DNA of 64,000 bases from Burkholderiaceae bacterium (GCA_019232795.1 JAFANH010000091.1:1-64000), one strand, 5' to 3'. Positions 26,132 to 36,520 are shown, counted from the first letter of the stretch. Notes: generated by a model not told the origin, from the sequence alone. Program-made: numbers and translations.

Positions 26132-27133
26132 ATGAAGAAAACCCTCTGCTTGTTGGCATTGCATGTGGCGGTCGCGTCAGCTTTCGCAGCTCCCACCGCT
26201 GCTCCCGGCTATAAAGTGACGGGAAGCATTGCCATCGGCGGCGAGGCGCGTTGGGATTACATCACGGTCGACAGCGAAGCACACCGCATTTATATGTCGC
26301 ATGGCACGCAGACTGAGGTGATCGATACCCAGAGCAACAAGCTGATTGCGACGATACCCGACACGCTGGGCGTGCACGGAATCGTCGTCGCGCGCGATCT
26401 CGGCCTCGGTTACATCAGCAACGGCAAGGACAACTCAGTCACCGTATTCGATTTGGCGACGCTCAAGGCGACTGCCAAAATCAAGGTTGGCACCAATCCC
26501 GACGCCATCGTCTATGAAGAGAAAAGCCATCGCGTGGTGACGTTCAACGGCAAATCGGAAGATGCAACCGTGATCGACGCCAAGACCGGCGCCGTAGTAG
26601 GCACCATTGCCATCGGCGACAAGCCCGAGTTCGCGCAAATCGATCCGGCCGGCACGATCTATGTCAACGGCGAGCACAAGAGCGAATTGGATGTGATCGA
26701 TGCGCAAGCCCTGAAGCTGACCCATCGCTATACGCTCAAACCCTGCGAGAGTCCGAGCGGCCTGGCCATCGACGACAAGCAGCGTCTGTACGCAGTGTGC
26801 GACAACGATATGATGGTCGTCAGCGCGACCGACGGCAAGCGCCTGGGACAGCCGAAGATCGGTGGCAGCCCGGACGGCGTGGCCTGGATGGATGGCTTTG
26901 CCTTCAGCGCCAACGGCGAAGACGGCACCGTCAGCGTAGTCGGCGAAACTGCTGCCGGCAAGTTCGAGACCGTCGCTACCGTCGCTACCGCCTTCGGCGC
27001 GCGCACTATCGCCGCTGATCCGGCCACACACAAGCTGTACGTGCCGGCAGCCGACTTCGCGCCGGCCAGCGGCGGTGGCAAGCGTCAAGGCATGCCCGGC
27101 ACCTTCCGCATCCTGGTGTTGGAAAAACAATAA
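26132..27133 (+). CDS. Periplasmic YncE-like beta-propeller protein
   Basis: A 333-residue secreted protein. The signal peptide runs MKKTLCLLALHVAVASAFA before APTAAPGY. The rest is a series of about seven YVTN-type blades such as DSEAHRIYMSHGTQTEVIDTQSNKLIATI and GTNPDAIVYEEKSHRVVTFNG, giving a seven-bladed propeller. CAGGAGAAAAC precedes the ATG. Its substrate is unknown. Placed first in a transporter-GudD-lyase gene row under LacI-type control, it may bind or process sugar acids in the periplasm, but no catalytic residues can be named. Confidence 0.82.
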   Translation: MKKTLCLLALHVAVASAFAAPTAAPGYKVTGSIAIGGEARWDYITVDSEAHRIYMSHGTQTEVIDTQSNKLIATIPDTLGVHGIVVARDLGLGYISNGKDNSVTVFDLATLKATAKIKVGTNPDAIVYEEKSHRVVTFNGKSEDATVIDAKTGAVVGTIAIGDKPEFAQIDPAGTIYVNGEHKSELDVIDAQALKLTHRYTLKPCESPSGLAIDDKQRLYAVCDNDMMVVSATDGKRLGQPKIGGSPDGVAWMDGFAFSANGEDGTVSVVGETAAGKFETVATVATAFGARTIAADPATHKLYVPAADFAPASGGGKRQGMPGTFRILVLEKQ

Positions 27134-27217
27134 AGTGGCAAGCCGATGGGCGCGCAAAGAGATGCCGGGTAAGGCAGGCGCGCCGATCGGGCCAAGCGAT
27201 GCAATGAAGAGGTCGGC

Positions 27218-28615
27218 ATGAGTGGATCGATGGCCGCGTCTGCCGACCGCCCCAGCCGTGTACGCTGGATTATCCTGGCGATTTTGTTTGTCGCCACCAC
27301 CATCAATTTTGCCGACCGCGCGACCATGTCGTTTGCCGGGCCGGAGATGCAGAAGCTTCTCGGCCTGTCGCCGGTGCAGATGGGTTTCATCTTTTCCGCT
27401 TTTGCGTGGTCTTATGTCGCCATGCAATTGCCGGGCGGCTGGCTGCTCGACCGTTACGGGTCGAGGAATATTTATTTTTGCAGCATCTTGCTGTGGTCTC
27501 TGTTGACCGCTGCAATGGGCTTTGCGGGCGGGTTCGCCGGTGCGTCGGCAGTGGCTTTTCTGTTCGGATTGCGTTTGTTGATCGGCGCTGCGGAAGCGCC
27601 TTCTTTCCCCGGCAATAGCCGCATTGCTACCGCCTGGTTTCCGACAGCGGAGCGCGGCATGGCTGCTGCCATTTTCAATTCTGCACAGTATTTTGCGACC
27701 GTTCTGTTTGCGCCTCTGATGGGTTGGCTGGTGCATATCTATGGCTGGCAAAGCATGTTTTACACCATGGGCGGGCTTGGTGTGGCGATGGCTTTCGTGT
27801 GGAAGAAAACGGTATACGGCCCGCAAGTCCATCCGCGCGTCAACGCGGCCGAACTAGCCTATATCCAGGCGGGCGGCGCCTTGACCGGGATAGAGCAAAC
27901 GGGCCAAGCGCCCAAGTCCGGTGCCGGCGACAGTTGGGCAATCATTAAGCAATTGCTGGCCAACCGCATGCTGTTGGGCGTGTATATCGGCCAGTACTGC
28001 ATCACGACCCTGACCTATTTCTTCCTGACTTGGTTCCCTGTCTATCTCGTCAACGAGCGCCACATGACTATCCTGAAAGCGGGGTTTCTGGCGGCGCTGC
28101 CTGCGGTAGCCGGTTTTGTCGGCGGCATATTGGGTGGTGTCGTATCCGACCGCATGATCGAGCGCGGCTTTTCTCTTTCCGTCGCGCGCAAGACGCCTAT
28201 CGTCGCGGGCCTGCTCTTGTCGATGGCCATGATCGTGTGCAATTACGTCTCGGTCGACTGGATTGTGATCGCCATGATGTCGCTGGCTTTTTTCGGCAAG
28301 GGCGTCGGCGCACTCGGTTGGGCGGTAGTGTCGGATACGTCTCCGCGCGAAGCAGGCGGCTTGAGCGGCGGTTTGTTCAATACCTTCGGCAACGCGGCCG
28401 GAATCACTACGCCTATCGTAATCGGCTATATCTTGCAGAACACGGGCTCGTTTTCCGGCGCTCTGGTTTTCGTCGGTGCCAATGCGGCGGCGGCAATCTT
28501 TTCCTATCTGTTCATCGTCGGCGAAATCAGACGTGTTGAATTGCGCAAACCCGAACTGCGCAAGCCCGAGACGGATTCCTCGCATCAAACTCATCAAGCA
28601 TCCGAAATATCATGA
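27218..28615 (+). CDS. ACS-family MFS transporter, probably for hexuronate or glucarate
   Basis: A 465-residue permease of the anion:cation symporter family with the motif [15 protein letters not shown] in TM1 and [10 protein letters not shown] in the first cytoplasmic loop. It overlaps gudD by four bases (ATGA), so the two are translationally coupled. By analogy to GudP/GarP it should import glucarate or hexuronate with protons; the coupling to gudD is the main support. Confidence 0.88.
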   Translation: MSGSMAASADRPSRVRWIILAILFVATTINFADRATMSFAGPEMQKLLGLSPVQMGFIFSAFAWSYVAMQLPGGWLLDRYGSRNIYFCSILLWSLLTAAMGFAGGFAGASAVAFLFGLRLLIGAAEAPSFPGNSRIATAWFPTAERGMAAAIFNSAQYFATVLFAPLMGWLVHIYGWQSMFYTMGGLGVAMAFVWKKTVYGPQVHPRVNAAELAYIQAGGALTGIEQTGQAPKSGAGDSWAIIKQLLANRMLLGVYIGQYCITTLTYFFLTWFPVYLVNERHMTILKAGFLAALPAVAGFVGGILGGVVSDRMIERGFSLSVARKTPIVAGLLLSMAMIVCNYVSVDWIVIAMMSLAFFGKGVGALGWAVVSDTSPREAGGLSGGLFNTFGNAAGITTPIVIGYILQNTGSFSGALVFVGANAAAAIFSYLFIVGEIRRVELRKPELRKPETDSSHQTHQASEIS

Positions 28616-29976
28616 CTTCCCATACCGAAACCAGAATCGGCGGCACGCCTTCCGACGCGCCTATCGTCACCGAAATGCAGGTCATCCCGGTCGCCGGGCG
28701 CGACAGCATGCTGCTCAATTTGAGCGGCGGGCATGGACCCTGGTTCACGCGCAACATTGTCATTCTCAAGGACAACGCCGGCAACACCGGCCTGGGTGAA
28801 GTGCCGGGCGGCGAAAACATCAGGCAGACGCTCGAAGACGCCCGGCCCCTGGTGATCGGCAAACGCCTCGGCGAATACAATGGCGTGCTCAACGCCATGC
28901 GCAAAGCCTTCGCCGACCGCGACGCCGGCGGCCGTGGCTTGCAGACATTCGACCTGCGAACCATGATCCATGCCGTCACGGCGGTCGAATCGGCCTTGCT
29001 CGATCTGCTCGGACGTTTCATGCATGTGCCGGTGGCCGCCTTGCTGGGTGAAGGCCTGCAGCGCGAGGCGGTGCCCATGCTCGGCTACCTGTTCTATATC
29101 GGCGACCGTAAGCGGACCGCGCTCGATTACCGCGCCGAACTGGAATCGGGCGACGCCTGGTTTCGTCTGCGCAACGAAGAGGCGCTGACGCCGGAGGCGG
29201 TGGTGCGCTTGGCCGAAGCCGCACAGGCGCGCTACGGCTTCCAGGATTTCAAGCTCAAGGGCGGGGTATTGGCCGGCGACGCCGAAATGGAAGCCGCGAC
29301 GGCGCTGGCCGAACGCTTCCCGCAGGCGCGCGTCACGCTCGATCCCAACGGCGCCTGGTCGCTGGCCGAAGCTGTCCGCTTGTGCCGCGACAAGCACGGT
29401 ATCCTGGCCTATGCCGAAGACCCTTGCGGCGCAGAAGGCGGCTACTCGGGTCGTGAAGTGATGGCTGAATTCCGCCGTGCCACCGGCCTGCTCACCGCCA
29501 CCAACATGATCGCCACCGACTGGCGCCAGGTGGCGCACGCGATCCAATTGCAATCGGTGGACATTCCCTTGGCCGATCCGCACTTCTGGACCATGCAGGG
29601 GTCAGTGCGCGTGGCGCAGTTGTGCGAGATGTTCGGTCTCACTTGGGGTTCGCATTCGAACAACCATTTCGACATCTCGTTGGCCATGTTCACCCAGGTC
29701 GGCGCGGCCGCGCCTGGCAAGGTCACTGCGCTCGATACGCACTGGATCTGGCAGGACGGCCAGCGTCTGACCAAGCAGCCGCCGAAGATAGCCGATGGCA
29801 TGGTGCGCGTGCCGGAGCAGCCTGGCCTGGGACTCGAGATCGACATGGCGCAGGTGGAACTGGCGCATCAGGCCTACAAGAATATGGGGCTGGGCGCGCG
29901 GGACGACGCGACCGCGATGCAGTTTTTGATCCCCGGCTGGAAATTCGACAACAAGCGGCCTTGCCTGGTGCGTTGA
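28612..29976 (+). CDS. gudD: Glucarate dehydratase
   Basis: A 454-residue enolase-superfamily enzyme dehydrating D-glucarate (or L-idarate) to 5-keto-4-deoxyglucarate. Family marks are visible in order: the capping domain with [18 protein letters not shown], the KLKGG catalytic lysine pair, metal ligands in LDPNGAW, EDPCG and [10 protein letters not shown], and the His of [13 protein letters not shown]. Length is normal for GudD. It is the key step linking the uronate dehydrogenase and lactonase genes to the two downstream routes in this locus. Confidence 0.95.
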   Translation: MTSHTETRIGGTPSDAPIVTEMQVIPVAGRDSMLLNLSGGHGPWFTRNIVILKDNAGNTGLGEVPGGENIRQTLEDARPLVIGKRLGEYNGVLNAMRKAFADRDAGGRGLQTFDLRTMIHAVTAVESALLDLLGRFMHVPVAALLGEGLQREAVPMLGYLFYIGDRKRTALDYRAELESGDAWFRLRNEEALTPEAVVRLAEAAQARYGFQDFKLKGGVLAGDAEMEAATALAERFPQARVTLDPNGAWSLAEAVRLCRDKHGILAYAEDPCGAEGGYSGREVMAEFRRATGLLTATNMIATDWRQVAHAIQLQSVDIPLADPHFWTMQGSVRVAQLCEMFGLTWGSHSNNHFDISLAMFTQVGAAAPGKVTALDTHWIWQDGQRLTKQPPKIADGMVRVPEQPGLGLEIDMAQVELAHQAYKNMGLGARDDATAMQFLIPGWKFDNKRPCLVR

Positions 29977-29995
29977 TCCTGGAAGGAACCAAACA

Positions 29996-31006
29996 ATGAT
30001 CGCTTCACAATGGGTGCGCGTGGCTATGTCGTTCTCCATCGCTTTCGCGGCCGTACCCGCGGCGGCCTTCGATTGCCCTGCCGCGCCGCCCGCCGTCAGG
30101 GACATCAAGGCGCAAGGCTATTATGAGGACAAAGCCGGTTCCATCGTCGACGAGCAAAAGAAGCGCGAGAACGAAGAGATGACGCGTCCGCTCAACGATT
30201 TCCTGCGCCAGGTCACGAATATGACCGACAGCTTCGCCGCGGAACGCGACGAAGCTGTCGCGCGTTGCGCGCTCGACTGGATGGCCGGCTGGGCGCAGGG
30301 CGGCGCGCTGCTCGGCAAGATGGTACGTGTCAACAACGACCAGTCGTATTACATGCGCAAGTGGACGCACGGCGGGCTCGCCATCACTTATCTGCGTTTG
30401 AGCGAACACGCTACACCCGAGCAACGCGCACAGATAGAACCGTGGCTCAAGCGGGTCGCACTGGCTGACCTCGCATTTTTCGACGACCCGAAAAAGTCGC
30501 GCAACAATCACTATTACTGGACCGGCGTTGGCGTCATGGCGACAGCCGTGGCGACCGGAGACAAAGGCTTGTTGCGCGCCGCCGCCGACATCTATCAGGC
30601 GGGCGTCAATGATATTCAGGACGACGGCAGCCTGCCGATGGAAATGCGGCGCGCGCAAAAGGCTTTGCACTACCACAACTTCGCGCTCGACCCCTTGGTC
30701 ATCATGGCTGAAATGGCGCGCGTCAACGGCATGGACTGGTATGCCTACCAGGAACATCGCATCGACCGGCTGGCTGACCGCGTGGCCGACGGCTTCCGTG
30801 ACAGCGCGTGGTTCACGCAACAGGCCGGCGTAGCGCAAGAGGAAAAGAAGCCGGGCGTAGATTCCGGTTGGGTCGAATTCTACCGCTTGCGTGCACCGCA
30901 TCCCGAGCGTTTCGACGATGTGCACAAGGCCGGGCCTTTTGTCGATTCGCGTGCAGGCGGAAATATGACGGCGATGGCGCAGCAGGGCATTGTTTTGCCG
31001 CGTTGA
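29996..31006 (+). CDS. Secreted alginate lyase-family protein (PL5-like)
   Basis: A 336-residue protein with a signal peptide (VAMSFSIAFAAVPAAA) and an (alpha/alpha) barrel of the PL5 alginate-lyase family. The signature NNHYYWTGVGVMA corresponds to the NNHxxW catalytic block of AlgL; another conserved stretch is LHYHNFALDPLVIMAEMA. PL5 members cleave polymannuronate, and some accept polyglucuronate. Given the glucarate genes beside it, a uronan made of glucuronate or mixed uronates is possible. AAGGAACC precedes the ATG. The gene lies 19 bases after gudD. Confidence 0.85.
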   Translation: MIASQWVRVAMSFSIAFAAVPAAAFDCPAAPPAVRDIKAQGYYEDKAGSIVDEQKKRENEEMTRPLNDFLRQVTNMTDSFAAERDEAVARCALDWMAGWAQGGALLGKMVRVNNDQSYYMRKWTHGGLAITYLRLSEHATPEQRAQIEPWLKRVALADLAFFDDPKKSRNNHYYWTGVGVMATAVATGDKGLLRAAADIYQAGVNDIQDDGSLPMEMRRAQKALHYHNFALDPLVIMAEMARVNGMDWYAYQEHRIDRLADRVADGFRDSAWFTQQAGVAQEEKKPGVDSGWVEFYRLRAPHPERFDDVHKAGPFVDSRAGGNMTAMAQQGIVLPR

Positions 31007-31057
31007 TGGGCAGTGCTTCCCAAGAGTCTCCCGCGATCGACCAGCGGGATTACAGGC

Positions 31058-32341
31058 TCAGCGTTGGCGTTCGATGTATATCGCCCGAAAGTCGTTGACA
31101 TTCGTCAGCGTAGGGCCGGTAATGACCGAATCGCCGATGGCGCTGAAGAAGCCGTGGCCATCATTGTTGGCGAGACTGTCCATAGGCTTGATGCCCTGGT
31201 CGCGGGCGCGCTGCATCGAGTCCGGCGCCAGGTAGGCACCGGCAATTTCTTCCTGACCATCCACGCCATCGGTATCGCCGGCCAGCGCATGGATGCCGCG
31301 ATGACCGTTGAGTGTCAGGCCGAGCGAAAGCAGGAATTCGACGTTGCGTCCACCGCGTCCGTTGCCGCGTACCGTGACCGTGGTTTCTCCGCCGGAGAGC
31401 AGTACGCAGGGTGTTTTGAAGGGCTGATTTTTCGCAGCGACCTGCAGGGCGATGCCGGCCATCACTTTGCCGACGTCGCGCGCTTCGCCCTCCAGGCTGT
31501 CGCCCAGAATATAGGGCGTGATGCCTGCTGCCTGCGCTACTTTGGCTGCGGCTTCCAGCGCCATTTGCGGCGTGGCGATGATGCGGGTGTCGATATAGGC
31601 CAGACGCGGATCCTCGGGTTTGACCGATTCGCCGCGCCCGCTTTCCAGCACTTCCCTGACATTGGCAGGCAGGTCGATTCCATAGCGGCGCACAATGTCG
31701 AGCGCGTCGGCGCAGGTGCTGGCGTCACCGACAGTAGGGCCTGAAGCGATGTCGCGCGGATCGTCGCCGGGCACGTCGGAAATCAGCAGCGTGACGACCG
31801 TGGCCGGATGACAGGCGGCCGCCAGGCGGCCGCCCTTGATGGCCGACAAATGGCGGCGCACGCAATTCATCTCGCTGATCGTTGCACCGGACTTCAGCAG
31901 CGCGCGATTGACGGCCTGCTTGTCTTCGAGCGTGACGCCGTCGAGCGGCAGAGCCAGCAGGGCAGAACCGCCGCCCGAGATCAGGCAGAGCACGGTGTCG
32001 TCGGCGCTCAGTTTGCCGACCATGTCGCGTATGCGGTGCGCGGCGGCGAGTCCGGCGGCATCCGGCACAGGGTGCGCCGCTTCGACGATCGATATGCGTT
32101 CGCAGGGCACGGCATAGCCGTAGCGCGTGACCACCAGGCCGGACAGTTCGCCCGACCAATTGTCTTCGACGGCGCGCGCCATGGCGGCCGAGGCCTTGCC
32201 TGCGCCGATCACGATCAGGCGACCGGCCGGTTTGGCGGGCAGATGCGGCGGGATGCAATGCGAGGGCTGCGCGGCTTCCACTGCGGCCGCAAACATCTTT
32301 TGCAACAGGTCGCGCGGATCTATTGTGTTGGCCATGCGCAT
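31058..32341 (-). CDS. gckA: Glycerate 2-kinase (MOFRL family)
   Basis: A 427-residue kinase turning D-glycerate into 2-phosphoglycerate. It has the GckA N-terminal domain (VIGAGKASAAMARAVE, LISGGGSALLALP, KSGATISEMNCVRRHLSAIKGG) and the C-terminal MOFRL part (CVLLSGGETTVTVRGNGRGGRN, ALAGDTDGVDG). Such proteins were once called hydroxypyruvate reductase TtuD. It is the last gene of the udh-garL-garR-gckA row and completes the aldolase branch. GAGAGG precedes ATG 32341; a second ATG two codons later is possible. Confidence 0.92.
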   Translation of the reverse strand: MRMANTIDPRDLLQKMFAAAVEAAQPSHCIPPHLPAKPAGRLIVIGAGKASAAMARAVEDNWSGELSGLVVTRYGYAVPCERISIVEAAHPVPDAAGLAAAHRIRDMVGKLSADDTVLCLISGGGSALLALPLDGVTLEDKQAVNRALLKSGATISEMNCVRRHLSAIKGGRLAAACHPATVVTLLISDVPGDDPRDIASGPTVGDASTCADALDIVRRYGIDLPANVREVLESGRGESVKPEDPRLAYIDTRIIATPQMALEAAAKVAQAAGITPYILGDSLEGEARDVGKVMAGIALQVAAKNQPFKTPCVLLSGGETTVTVRGNGRGGRNVEFLLSLGLTLNGHRGIHALAGDTDGVDGQEEIAGAYLAPDSMQRARDQGIKPMDSLANNDGHGFFSAIGDSVITGPTLTNVNDFRAIYIERQR

Positions 32342-32370
32342 GCCGCCTCTCTATGTATCAAGCCCGCTTT

Positions 32371-33270
32371 TTAAGATTGTTCCGGCTTTTGGCCGACTTC
32401 GAAATTGGCCATCGTTTCGAGCGCACGCACCATGCCGGAGTGGTCCCAGGCTTTGCCGCCGTTGGCGGTGCAGACATTGAACAATTCCTGGCAGGTGGCC
32501 GTGTTCGGCAGCGATACGCCAAGCTTGCGGCCGGTGGTCAGCGCCAGGTTCAGATCCTTCTGGTGCAGCTCGATACGGAAACCTGGATTGAACGTGCGTT
32601 TGATCATGCGTTCGCCGTGCACTTCGAGAATGCGCGAGGAGGCGAAACCGCCCATCAAGGCTTGACGCACCTTGGCCGGGTCGGCTCCGGCCTTGGAGGC
32701 AAGCAGCAGCGCTTCGCCGACGGCCTCGATGGTCAGCGCGACGATCATCTGGTTCGCTACTTTGGCGGTCTGGCCGTCGCCATTGGCGCCGACCAGGGTA
32801 ATGTTCTTGCCCATCAGTTCGAACAGCGGCTTGACCTTGTCGAACACTTCCTCTTTGCCGCCAACCATGATGGTGAGCGTGGCGGCCTTGGCACCGACTT
32901 CACCGCCCGAGACCGGAGCATCGAGATATTCGCCGCCGGTCGCGCGGATGCGTTCGGCGAATTCCTTGGTGGCGATAGGCGAGATGGAACTCATGTCGAC
33001 CACGATCTTGCCGGCCGAGAGGCCGGCGGCGATGCCGTTGTCGCCAAACAGCGCCTTTTCGACGTCTGGCGTATCCGGCACCATCAGGAAGATCACGTCG
33101 GCTTGCTGCGCGACTTCCTTACCCGAGGCGCAGCTCTTGCCGCCGGCGGCAGTCAGCGCGGCGGGTACGCCCGAGCGGCTGAACAACGAAGCCTCATGGC
33201 CGCCTTTGATCAAGTGTTCGGCCATGGGAGCCCCCATGATGCCCAAACCGACGAAACCGACTTTACTCAT
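32371..33270 (-). CDS. garR: 2-hydroxy-3-oxopropionate (tartronate semialdehyde) reductase
   Basis: A 299-residue beta-hydroxyacid dehydrogenase reducing tartronate semialdehyde to D-glycerate. Marks: the cofactor motif VGFVGLGIMGAPMAEHL (residues 3-19), the substrate loop DAPVSGGEVGA and the catalytic lysine in TAKVANQM. ATG 33270 was chosen because CAGGAGAATC lies just upstream; the nine extra residues of a longer frame are arginine-rich and unlikely. It lies 29 bases before gckA and receives the product of GarL. Confidence 0.94.
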   Translation of the reverse strand: MSKVGFVGLGIMGAPMAEHLIKGGHEASLFSRSGVPAALTAAGGKSCASGKEVAQQADVIFLMVPDTPDVEKALFGDNGIAAGLSAGKIVVDMSSISPIATKEFAERIRATGGEYLDAPVSGGEVGAKAATLTIMVGGKEEVFDKVKPLFELMGKNITLVGANGDGQTAKVANQMIVALTIEAVGEALLLASKAGADPAKVRQALMGGFASSRILEVHGERMIKRTFNPGFRIELHQKDLNLALTTGRKLGVSLPNTATCQELFNVCTANGGKAWDHSGMVRALETMANFEVGQKPEQS

Positions 33271-33329
33271 GTTGATTCTCCTGGCTGAGCGCGGCATGAT
33301 GAATCAGCCGCACGTTGGATCAAAATTAT

Positions 33330-34106
33330 TTACGCGAATTTGTCGCGCAAGGCTTGCGTCGCGGCACGGAACAAGCCTTGGTCGCCGCCGACCGCGACGA
33401 AGCTTGCGCCTTGCGCAATGTAGGAGCGCGCATCGCTCTCGTCGGGGGCGAGTATGCCTATCGTCTTGCCCTGCGCCTTGCAGCGCTCGAAAATGTGGTG
33501 GATGACTTCCTGCACCTCAGGATGGCGGGGGTTGCCCAAGTGCCCCAGGCCCGCCGCCAAATCGGACGGCCCGACGAAGATGCAATCGACGCCGGCAACC
33601 GCGCAGATTTCGTCTATGGCGGCGACACCGGCGCGGCTCTCGATCTGAACCATCACGGCGATGTTATCGTTGACCGTGGTGAAGTAGTCCTTGACAGTGC
33701 CGTAGCGGTTGTTGCGTTGAGCGACCGAGACGCCGCGCACACCCTCGGGCGGATAGCGTGTTGCTGCGACCGCACGTTGCGCGTCATCGGCCGATTCGAC
33801 GAAGGGGATCAGGAAGTTATGGAAGCCGGCGTCGAGCAGACGCTTGATGACGACCTTGTCGTTCCATTGCGGCCGCACCACTGGCGCGCTGCTGCTGTCC
33901 TTCAGGGCCATCAACTGGGGAATGAAAGACAGGACGTCGTTGGGAGAGTGCTCACCATCGAGCAAGAGCCAGTCGAATCCGGCCAAGCCGAGGATTTCCG
34001 TCGTGATCGGACTGCCAAGCGAGCACCAGCAACCGATCAGTTTTTTACCTGCTATGACGTCGCGGCGGAACTGATTCGGAAAAGCGTTATAAGGCGCGGT
34101 GGACAT
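33330..34106 (-). CDS. garL: 2-dehydro-3-deoxyglucarate aldolase (HpcH/HpaI family)
   Basis: A 258-residue class II aldolase that splits 5-keto-4-deoxyglucarate into pyruvate and tartronate semialdehyde. The active-site segments are LDGEHSPND (His53), [10 protein letters not shown] (metal-binding Glu) and [11 protein letters not shown] (metal-binding Asp). The length fits GarL. GGAGGGACG precedes the ATG. It provides a second outlet for the same intermediate that KdgD uses. Confidence 0.93.
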   Translation of the reverse strand: MSTAPYNAFPNQFRRDVIAGKKLIGCWCSLGSPITTEILGLAGFDWLLLDGEHSPNDVLSFIPQLMALKDSSSAPVVRPQWNDKVVIKRLLDAGFHNFLIPFVESADDAQRAVAATRYPPEGVRGVSVAQRNNRYGTVKDYFTTVNDNIAVMVQIESRAGVAAIDEICAVAGVDCIFVGPSDLAAGLGHLGNPRHPEVQEVIHHIFERCKAQGKTIGILAPDESDARSYIAQGASFVAVGGDQGLFRAATQALRDKFA

Positions 34107-34211
34107 ATTCGTCCCTCCAATGAATGAGTCGGTTCGAACAGCCTGATGTGGCGCTCGGCGGCGAAAGCCGTGTTGTGCTTTCGCCCGTCCGCGCCCGGCG
34201 ATTTGACTAGC

Positions 34212-35033
34212 TTACTCGAACATGGGACCCGTGATCGTGAACGGCCCGCCTTGGTAAATCGTGGCGGGGTCATTTTTTTCGGGACGATCCGAAGTGGCCG
34301 GGAAGCGATCGGCAAAGGTCTCGGAACTATCCTTTGGCCGATAGCCGAGATGCGATGCGTGACGGTTATCGACCCACAGTGCGCGGTTGTCGGATACGCC
34401 GAAGGCGATGGTGTGGTCGACGCGCGGCGTGAACAGCGAACAGCGCACCAGCTCGACCAGGTCGTCATAGCTGAGATAAGTCACCATCATGCGCGGATTA
34501 CGCGGTTCGGGGAAGGAAGAACCGATACGCAGGCAAACGGTTTCCAGGCCGAAGCGGTCGAAGTAATAGCGCGACAGCAACTCGCCAAAGCACTTGCTCA
34601 GGCCGTAGAAGCCGTCCGGACGCATGGGCATGTTGGCGTCGACCAGCGTGGTGTTCGGATAGTAGCCGACGGCATGGTTCGAACTGGCGTAGACGATGCG
34701 GTTGACGCCGCTTTTGTATGCGGCTTCGTACAGATTGTTCATGCCGAGGATATTGGCCTGCATGATAGGCTCGAACGGCTGTTCCACCGAGATGCCGCCA
34801 AAGTGCAGCACGGCGTCCACGCCTTCCAGCAGCTTCAATACCGAGGCTTTGTCGGCCAGGTCGCATTGGACGATTTCCTCGCCGGCTTGCGCCGGACCCA
34901 TGTCGCTGATGTCACTCAAACGGATGACGTCGGCCCAAGGTTTGATGCGCTCCCGCAGCACCTTGCCCAAGCCGCCCGCGGCGCCGGTTAACAAAATGCG
35001 CTTGAAGCGCTTGCCGATAGTTTGTTGGGTCAT
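34212..35033 (-). CDS. udh: Uronate dehydrogenase (NAD-dependent)
   Basis: A 273-residue SDR-fold enzyme oxidising D-glucuronate or D-galacturonate to the aldarolactone. It has LLTGAAGGLG (14-23) for NAD, the SSN segment (117-119) and YGLSK (Tyr143, Lys147). The overall sequence, including VLHFGGISVEQPFEPIMQANI, matches characterised Udh proteins. It heads the udh-garL-garR-gckA row behind its own promoter and a palindromic LacI site. The lactone made would be opened by the SMP-30 protein at 48738. Confidence 0.93.
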   Translation of the reverse strand: MTQQTIGKRFKRILLTGAAGGLGKVLRERIKPWADVIRLSDISDMGPAQAGEEIVQCDLADKASVLKLLEGVDAVLHFGGISVEQPFEPIMQANILGMNNLYEAAYKSGVNRIVYASSNHAVGYYPNTTLVDANMPMRPDGFYGLSKCFGELLSRYYFDRFGLETVCLRIGSSFPEPRNPRMMVTYLSYDDLVELVRCSLFTPRVDHTIAFGVSDNRALWVDNRHASHLGYRPKDSSETFADRFPATSDRPEKNDPATIYQGGPFTITGPMFE

Positions 35034-35184
35034 GGTGTTTTAATCCGTAAAAGTGGTGAATCCGATAAATATTCGAAGACCGTGTGCCTGAAGAGATTCC
35101 GGCCCGCAAGGCTTGTCGTTCTCTTCCCGGCCGGAAATTCGCTTCATCCGCGCCAGATACTTGGAGCAAACAGTCTGGTTGTGC

Positions 35185-35202
35185 TAGTTAAACGTTTAAC
35201 TA
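35185..35202. promoter_or_regulatory. Perfect 18-bp palindromic LacI-type operator
   Basis: TAGTTAAACGTTTAACTA reads the same on both strands. It is the most symmetric copy of the motif in the window and begins one base downstream of the -10 box of the udh promoter, covering the expected start point. It is the natural reference site for the LacI regulator at 43337. Confidence 0.75.
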
Positions 35203-35230
35203 AGTATATCTTAACCATACGTCACGTCAA
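35203..35230 (-). promoter_or_regulatory. Sigma70 promoter of the udh-garL-garR-gckA genes
   Basis: On the minus strand a -35 TTGACG (35225-35230) and a -10 TATACT (35203-35208) are 16 bases apart, each matching the consensus in five of six positions. The -35 overlaps the stop codon of the upstream aldose epimerase gene, so udh can be transcribed separately from it. Confidence 0.7.
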
Positions 35231-36414
35231 TCGTTTTTTGCTTCCGGCGCGGTCGTTGTCGAGAAACGGTAACTGGTAACGGAATGGAAAACCTGTCCAG
35301 GCAGCAAAACCGTGCTGGGGAAGTTGGCATGATTCGGACTGTCCGGCAGGTGTTGGGTTTCGAGCGCAAACCCGTCATGGTGTTGATAGCCTCTGCCTTC
35401 GCTGCCAATTTCGCTGCCGTCGAAGCCGTTGCCGGTGTTGAATTGCACTGACGGTTCCGTGGTGCTGAGTTCCAGCCGTCGGCCGCTGCCGGTATCGACG
35501 ATGGTCGCTGCCAATGCCAGCTTGCCGTTCCAATGCTGCAGCAACAGACTGTGATCGATGCCGATGTTGCCCAGCAAGGGCGGGGCGGCGGCCAGGCGTT
35601 GCGTCACTCCCGCTTCACGCTGGAAATCCAGGGGCGTATCGGCCACTGGCAGCAATGCGCCGGTTGGTGTGCGGCGCGCATCGGTTTCCGCGTAACGGTC
35701 GGCCAGGATTTTGAACACGTGGCCAGCCAGGCCGCTGCTGCCGGCGCCGGCCAGATTGTAAAAGCAATGATTGGTCAGGTTGATGACCGTGGGGGCGTCC
35801 GTCCTGGCTTCATATTCGATGCGGAATTCGTTGCGCTTGCGGTACAGGCGGTAAGTCACGCTTACTTCCAGCTGGCCCGGCATTTTCTGGTCACCGTCGG
35901 GACTGATCATGTGAAAGGTCGAGCCGAGCGAGTCGCGCGCCGAAAAATCCCGCCGCTGCCATACGCGCCGGTCGAAACCGTCGGGGTCGCCATGGATGGC
36001 ATTGCCCTTGAGCGCGGGCACCAGCTCGTAGCTGCGGCCGTCGAGCGTGAAGTGCGCATTGGCGATACGCCCGGCGTAACGGCCGATGATGGCGCCAAAG
36101 CGGCGCGTGGAGCGTTCGTAGGACGCGAGTTCCGGGAGGCTCAGCGCGACGTTTTGCACCTTTCCCTGGCGATCCGGCACTTCGACAGCGACTATGGTCG
36201 CGCCGTAGTCGATGTAGGACAGCTTCATACCACGCTCGTTTTGCAGCGAGACGCGCTCGACGCGGGTACCGTCGTGGAGTGTGCCCCAGGGCTCGACTTT
36301 GGGGGCGGCAGGGGACGCGGCGGCGCCGCACATGGCGAGAACCAGCGTGCAGCCAAGCAGGAAGCGGCTGCCGTGCCCGTTGTCGCGGCCGATTTTGGCG
36401 AAATGGCGTGTCAT
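35227..36414 (-). CDS. galM: Secreted aldose 1-epimerase family protein
   Basis: A 395-residue GalM-type mutarotase with an N-terminal export signal (FLLGCTLVLAMCGAAASPA). The enzyme part shows IIGRYAGRIANAHFTLDG, the catalytic-His block NLTNHCFYNLAG, and FALETQHLPDSPNHANFPS. It interconverts alpha and beta anomers and in this setting may act on uronic acids in the periplasm before uptake or oxidation. ATG 36414 was chosen because the preceding frame is arginine-rich and gives no signal peptide. It is downstream of the TonB receptor on the same strand. Confidence 0.87.
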   Translation of the reverse strand: MTRHFAKIGRDNGHGSRFLLGCTLVLAMCGAAASPAAPKVEPWGTLHDGTRVERVSLQNERGMKLSYIDYGATIVAVEVPDRQGKVQNVALSLPELASYERSTRRFGAIIGRYAGRIANAHFTLDGRSYELVPALKGNAIHGDPDGFDRRVWQRRDFSARDSLGSTFHMISPDGDQKMPGQLEVSVTYRLYRKRNEFRIEYEARTDAPTVINLTNHCFYNLAGAGSSGLAGHVFKILADRYAETDARRTPTGALLPVADTPLDFQREAGVTQRLAAAPPLLGNIGIDHSLLLQHWNGKLALAATIVDTGSGRRLELSTTEPSVQFNTGNGFDGSEIGSEGRGYQHHDGFALETQHLPDSPNHANFPSTVLLPGQVFHSVTSYRFSTTTAPEAKND

Positions 36415-36494
36415 GATGGAATGGAGAAGCTGGACAGATGCAAAACGGCCTCCTGGAAGCATTGCGCCAGCAATGCAGGCAACGCTTTCAGGAG

Positions 36495-36520
36495 GCGGGT
36501 GCGCGCGTGCGCGCACCCGC
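36495..36520 (-). terminator. GC-rich hairpin between the TonB receptor and galM
   Basis: A perfect 10-bp stem (36495-36504 with 36511-36520) with a six-base loop, 19 bases after the receptor stop. No T tract follows on the minus strand, so it may slow transcription or stabilise the receptor mRNA rather than end it. Confidence 0.45.

Noticed and set aside
35227-36414. Possible lipoprotein signal (LAMC) in the aldose epimerase
   Set aside because: Met at the position before Cys does not fit the lipobox, and a normal signal peptidase I site follows.
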